64,000 nt of DNA, taken from Chlamydia sp. GTDB lineage: Bacteria > Chlamydiota > Chlamydiia > Chlamydiales > Chlamydiaceae. The notes beneath the pieces are model-generated. The model was not told where the DNA came from. It ran no database searches and worked only from the letters and a program-made list of their open reading frames with translations. Each line of letters begins with the position of its first letter. Position 1 is the first letter of the stretch. Positions 60,121-64,000 of this stretch are shown here, in pieces. A program made the position numbers and the translations under genes. The stretch is taken from positions 62,001-126,000 of the forward strand of contig NZ_JAFUQR010000008.1 in NCBI RefSeq assembly GCF_017472245.1, in the 5' to 3' direction.

Positions 60121-63100
60121 ATGAGCTCTTTTGACGTTTTTTCTCCAAACACTTCTGTTTCCGGAAAATTTTTCCTTGAAGCCTCTGCAGGTACTGGGAA
60201 AACTTTCACAATAGAGCAAGTTATTCTTCGTTCCTTATTGGAAGGGTCAGTGGAACAAACTAAGAACATTCTTGTAGTTACATTCACCAATGCCGCAACC
60301 AATGAGTTAAAGTTACGCATTCAAGCAAGTCTCAAACAAGCCTTAAGCCTTTTCTCTGAAGCCCTCTCTTGTCCTGATACCCCTCTTCCCCCTTATCTCT
60401 CTTCTTCTCGCACCAAAGTAAAACAGCTTTACATCAAGATCCGTAATAGTCTAGCAACTTTGGATGAAATGAACATTTTCACAATTCATGGATTTTGCCG
60501 TTTTACCCTAGAGCAATACTTTCCTTGGGAACAATCTTCTCATTCTTCTTCGATTTTCTCAGAACCCCAAACCATACAACAACATATACTAGATTACCTA
60601 CGCAAACATCTTTGGGAAGCCGTACTAACTCCTAAACAATATGCTTTCTTATCCTACTCCTATCGAGCCACGACACAAAAAACTCGCCATATTACAGAAA
60701 AGCTTCTTCAAGACTATTCTTCTACTCCTAATCTTGCTCTTCCTCCTCTCTCGCATACTCTTCAAAGACTGAAGACCTGGGCTGCGAAATACGCAGATCT
60801 TGCTCCTCTTGCTTTTGAAGAATTAGAACAATTCGCTCTCCGTTTCAAACACCGTGATCTATCCATCGAACACGAACTTCCCGATTTTGTTCAGAAATTT
60901 GAAACCAGCCCCAATTCCTTAGATATTCTTTTTTTTCCAGGAATGGCTCAGAAATTTCATAACGAAAACCGAAACAAAAAAAAATTAGGATCCCCTTTCT
61001 CTCCCTTAGACCCTTTGATCCAAGATTGGGTACAACTGGCTTATCCATTCTGTCAAAAGGATTCCATTTTCCATACACTGCTTAAACATGTGCAACAACA
61101 CTTAAAAACACATTATTCGCCATCATATTCTCATGATGAAAGCATTACGACTCTGGCGTCCCTACTTGCTAATAATGATCATGTTGTAACTCAACTACGT
61201 AATCAATTTCAGCTAGTGTTGATCGATGAATTCCAAGACACTGACAAACGTCAATGGCAAATCTTCTCCAAACTCTTTGCTTCCTCTGATTATTCTGGGT
61301 CCCTCTTCCTTATCGGAGACCCTAAACAATCGATTTATGAATGGAGAAACGCAGATCTTCCTACATATCTCCAAGCGAAACATTCTTTTTCTAAAGAATC
61401 TCAACTCCTCTTGGATACCAACTACCGCTCTACTCCCCAACTCATGCAAGCACTCAATCACTTATTTTCTCTTCCCCAACCATTTTTAAAGACTCCTCAA
61501 AATATTCTTTATCACCCTTTACATTCTAAAGGAAATACAGAAGCCTCCTACACAGAGTTTAGCCCCATTCATTTTTTTGCTACGCAAACTATCCAAGAAG
61601 AAGCTTTGTGGATTGCAAAAACAGCCTCTTATCTACGCACCACATGTGCTATTCCTTTTGGGAATATGGCTGTTTTAGTACAAGACTACCCTCAAGCTCT
61701 CAAGTTGATCACCCATAGCACCGTTCCTATGGCCTATTGCAAAGAGAAACAAATCTTTGATCGTACAGAATCCCCTTATCTTCTTATCCTGCTATTGGAA
61801 GCTCTTCTGTATCCAGAAAACCAACAAAAGATTCGGTCTATTTTACTTAGTAGACTTTTTCGCCTTTCTGCCTCAGATATTCAACAACATTTAAAAGTGT
61901 TTTCCTCTCTATTCTTCATGCTAAATACGTATCTCCATAAACACTCTTTACTAGCTACGTTCTATAAGTTGATCGGAGAAAAAGTTTGTACACAAACAAT
62001 TGGAGAAATCTTATTACAAACTCCTCTTGGAGACATCATCTTCCAAGAAATGGAAGCTCTTTGCTTGTATCTTGATAAAATAACGGATAATCCTTTTCAT
62101 AAACTACTGCATCTTCTGAGTATTCTTGATACAGGTAAATATGACGAGGAACTTTCTTTCTCTTCTCAATCCAATGACGAGAATGTAATTAAAATTACTA
62201 CAGTCCATTCCTCTAAAGGACTAGAATATGATGTCGTTTTTTGTTCTAGTCTCAATAAGGCTAAAGAAAAATCGACATCTGTTCATATGCGAGAAATGTA
62301 TGTTGCCTGTACTCGAGCTAAAAAATTCTTATTCATCCCTTTTTCTCCAATAGAGAATCGCTCTGTAAATGCAAAAAAGCTCTCCGCACTTGCTAATTAC
62401 GCCTGTATTACACAACATAGCAGTGTTTCTTCATTAGTAGAAACCCTGTCTTCTTCTCTTCCAAAGCTCTTCTCATCAAATGCAATACCTCCAGAAAGCG
62501 CTCCTGCTTTCCATACAAAACCTCTTCCTCAACAAGAATTCTTTTCTCTCCCCATACAACCATCTCGAACTATCTATTCTTTTTCCTCCACAACAGAAGG
62601 GCTTTTCTTTCCTGATTCCAATCAAGATCTTTCCCCTTCCCTCCTATTTCCTGGAGGATCCCTAACAGGAACACTAATTCATAAACTTTTAGAATCGTTA
62701 GCAGAGAACTTTAGTGCTTCTTTTGAAGAAATTTTCAACAAAGCGCAATCTTTATTCAAAAACACGCTTTTAGAAGGTTTCGAATCGACAATTACGGAAA
62801 AGGTTCTTACTCTATTCTCCACACCTCTTCCCTTTGCTTCCGGATCTTTCGCTCTGAAAGACGTAGACCCTCACAAAATACGTGTAGAGGAAATGTTTCT
62901 CTTACAAGAAAAAGGAGAGTTGTGGCAAGGCATTGTCGATCTATTCTTTGAGCATCAAAAAAATTTTTTTATTATAGATTGGAAAAGTTCTTTTCTTGGA
63001 GACGAAACTTCTTGTTATTCTCCTGATAAGCTTCTTTTTTATATCCAGCGCCAAGGATTAGACAAACAGGAAATTTTATATAAAAAAGCTGCTCAGAAAT

Positions 63101-63204
63101 TCTTACACCAATTTCATTCCTCTCTGCATGTAGAAATGGCTTTTATTTTTATTCGAGGAGTAGATAATAAAGGCAATGGATTTTTGCAACCTTTTCCAAA
63201 CTAG
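60121..63204 (+). CDS. recB: Exodeoxyribonuclease V beta subunit RecB
   Basis: SF1A 3'-5' helicase and nuclease subunit. 1027 residues with Walker A EASAGTGKTFTIEQV (about 20-34), ILVVTFTNAATNELKLRI, LVLIDEFQDTDKRQWQIF (motif II), FLIGDPKQSIYEWRNADL, ITTVHSSKGLEYDVVF and VACTRAKKFLFIP. The C-terminal nuclease domain has GTLIHKLLESLAENF, GIVDLFF and FFIIDWKSSFLG with the catalytic D..DWK pattern intact. Shorter than E. coli RecB (1180). CT639. Confidence 0.96.
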   Translation: MSSFDVFSPNTSVSGKFFLEASAGTGKTFTIEQVILRSLLEGSVEQTKNILVVTFTNAATNELKLRIQASLKQALSLFSEALSCPDTPLPPYLSSSRTKVKQLYIKIRNSLATLDEMNIFTIHGFCRFTLEQYFPWEQSSHSSSIFSEPQTIQQHILDYLRKHLWEAVLTPKQYAFLSYSYRATTQKTRHITEKLLQDYSSTPNLALPPLSHTLQRLKTWAAKYADLAPLAFEELEQFALRFKHRDLSIEHELPDFVQKFETSPNSLDILFFPGMAQKFHNENRNKKKLGSPFSPLDPLIQDWVQLAYPFCQKDSIFHTLLKHVQQHLKTHYSPSYSHDESITTLASLLANNDHVVTQLRNQFQLVLIDEFQDTDKRQWQIFSKLFASSDYSGSLFLIGDPKQSIYEWRNADLPTYLQAKHSFSKESQLLLDTNYRSTPQLMQALNHLFSLPQPFLKTPQNILYHPLHSKGNTEASYTEFSPIHFFATQTIQEEALWIAKTASYLRTTCAIPFGNMAVLVQDYPQALKLITHSTVPMAYCKEKQIFDRTESPYLLILLLEALLYPENQQKIRSILLSRLFRLSASDIQQHLKVFSSLFFMLNTYLHKHSLLATFYKLIGEKVCTQTIGEILLQTPLGDIIFQEMEALCLYLDKITDNPFHKLLHLLSILDTGKYDEELSFSSQSNDENVIKITTVHSSKGLEYDVVFCSSLNKAKEKSTSVHMREMYVACTRAKKFLFIPFSPIENRSVNAKKLSALANYACITQHSSVSSLVETLSSSLPKLFSSNAIPPESAPAFHTKPLPQQEFFSLPIQPSRTIYSFSSTTEGLFFPDSNQDLSPSLLFPGGSLTGTLIHKLLESLAENFSASFEEIFNKAQSLFKNTLLEGFESTITEKVLTLFSTPLPFASGSFALKDVDPHKIRVEEMFLLQEKGELWQGIVDLFFEHQKNFFIIDWKSSFLGDETSCYSPDKLLFYIQRQGLDKQEILYKKAAQKFLHQFHSSLHVEMAFIFIRGVDNKGNGFLQPFPN

Positions 63205-63210
63205 ACTCGC

Positions 63211-64000
63211 CTAATCCCAAATTAACCCAAAAATATCAGGACGATCGTTAGGATTAAAATCCATTGGATGCAATACTAAAAAATCTGCTGTTGAGCAATC
63301 CGGAGCTAGTGATTGGGCCTTTATGTTTAAAGAGCATGCCCCTTCACTTTTTGGTAAAACTTCACTAACAGTGGCAACCAGTAATCCTGGTGGGAAAACT
63401 CCGTCTAAACCTGTGGTTACAAGAATATCGCCAACTTCTACTGTTTTCCCATTTACAAAGCCAAAATCACTACCATTCAATACCGATGCCTCTGGCTTCC
63501 AAATAGGATCCCCTCGACCACAAACAATTCCTCGTAAAGCGAAGTCATTATGTCCTGACAATAGTAACGAACTTTCTAGCTGTTGCAAAACCTGTAAAGC
63601 TTTTCGCTTATCACTATCTGTAAAGGCAGAAGCTGGAAGATTAGTTACATTTCTTGCTAATGTTCGAAGCTGATCTTTCACAACCCAAGTTTGAATTTCT
63701 CCGCGAATAGCTATAACAGAGGGTTTGATTCCGACATCTGTAATCAATCGCACTCTCGATTGCGCTTCACCAACAAAATCCACTAATCCAACAACAACCT
63801 TTCCGCAAACAACAGGAGAATTTTTCTTAACTCCATGTTCTTTTCCAATATTGATCCAACAAGAACTCCCCCAATGCGCAGGATCTCGAAAAATCACCCT
63901 ACCTATGATAGGCGATCGAAAATAAGAAGATAGAATTTCAGAAAATAGAGGTGGTTTCTCTTGAGTTTCTTCAAGAGAATAAATTCGTTCTTCTAATAAA
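63211..64000 (-). CDS. mreC: Rod-shape-determining protein MreC (5' part outside the window)
   Basis: Periplasmic/membrane scaffold that links MreB to PBP2 in cell-wall synthesis. The frame is open to the window edge, so the N-terminus and membrane helix are missing. The visible 263 residues cover the end of the coiled coil (LLEERIYSLEETQE) and the beta-barrel region with FRDPAHWGSSCWINIGKEHG, VVVGLVDFVGEAQSRVRLI, NGKTVEVGDILVTTGLDGVF and PPGLLVATVSEV, which match MreC. Its stop is 6 bases from the convergent recB stop. CT638. Confidence 0.88.
   Translation of the reverse strand, partial: LLEERIYSLEETQEKPPLFSEILSSYFRSPIIGRVIFRDPAHWGSSCWINIGKEHGVKKNSPVVCGKVVVGLVDFVGEAQSRVRLITDVGIKPSVIAIRGEIQTWVVKDQLRTLARNVTNLPASAFTDSDKRKALQVLQQLESSLLLSGHNDFALRGIVCGRGDPIWKPEASVLNGSDFGFVNGKTVEVGDILVTTGLDGVFPPGLLVATVSEVLPKSEGACSLNIKAQSLAPDCSTADFLVLHPMDFNPNDRPDIFGLIWD

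Overview
The window is a stretch of chromosome from a Chlamydia of the trachomatis / muridarum / suis group. The gene order matches my memory of the C. trachomatis D/UW-3 map from about CT689 down to CT638 with no visible rearrangement. The major outer membrane protein (ompA) has variable segments that match neither the human trachomatis serovars nor the mouse strain that I remember, so C. suis is my best guess; this is inference. CT numbers quoted below are from memory of that map. I see no insertion sequence, prophage, CRISPR array, rRNA or resistance island.

Layout. 1-6.2 kb: 3' end of a dipeptide-transport ATPase gene, parB, and a sufBCDS iron-sulfur operon. 6.5-10.8 kb: a TPR protein with a sigma-54 promoter, and an oversized penicillin-binding protein 2. 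11.4-15.9 kb: ompA, tRNA-Gly, then rpsB-tsf-pyrH-frr. 16.0-18.1 kb: tRNA-Glu, tRNA-Lys, a McsA/McsB-like pair and tRNA-Thr. 18.2-30.9 kb: a 12-gene minus-strand type III secretion operon (scc4, sctD, needle and its two chaperones, a probable inner-rod gene, sctN, sctO, sctP, sctQ, pkn5, sctC). 31.6-38.5 kb: hemA, a second topoisomerase pair, a KH RNA-binding protein, a pseudouridine synthase and two small hypotheticals. 38.5-40.8 kb: tRNA-Arg, then kdsA, an LptC-like gene and lptB (lipopolysaccharide synthesis and export). 40.9-50 kb: a 59-residue sigma-54 gene, recD, a helical-repeat protein, recA, ygfA and a three-gene envelope cluster. 50-64 kb: yggT, dus, topA with a SWIB tail, a decayed small gene, a HExxH membrane protein, an LplT-like transporter, recC, recB and the 3' part of mreC.

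How the parts work together. The secretion operon supplies basal body, ATPase, needle and chaperones. The recB, recC, recD and recA genes supply recombination. PBP2, MreC and the lptB/kdsA group serve envelope growth. Two identical 16-bp sigma-54 promoters, at 7565-7580 and 41130-41145, tie a TPR protein and a tiny unknown protein into one regulon.

The items most worth a second look are: the sigma-54 pair; a gene broken by one frameshift and one stop codon (54096-54517); a membrane protein with a HExxH...E zinc-protease signature (54588-55385); a CT646/CT647 pair with the architecture of GspL/GspM or PilMN/PilO; and the large insertion plus altered KTG motif in PBP2. Most of this window is ordinary, conserved chlamydial core genome, and I did not find a clearly new multi-gene system.
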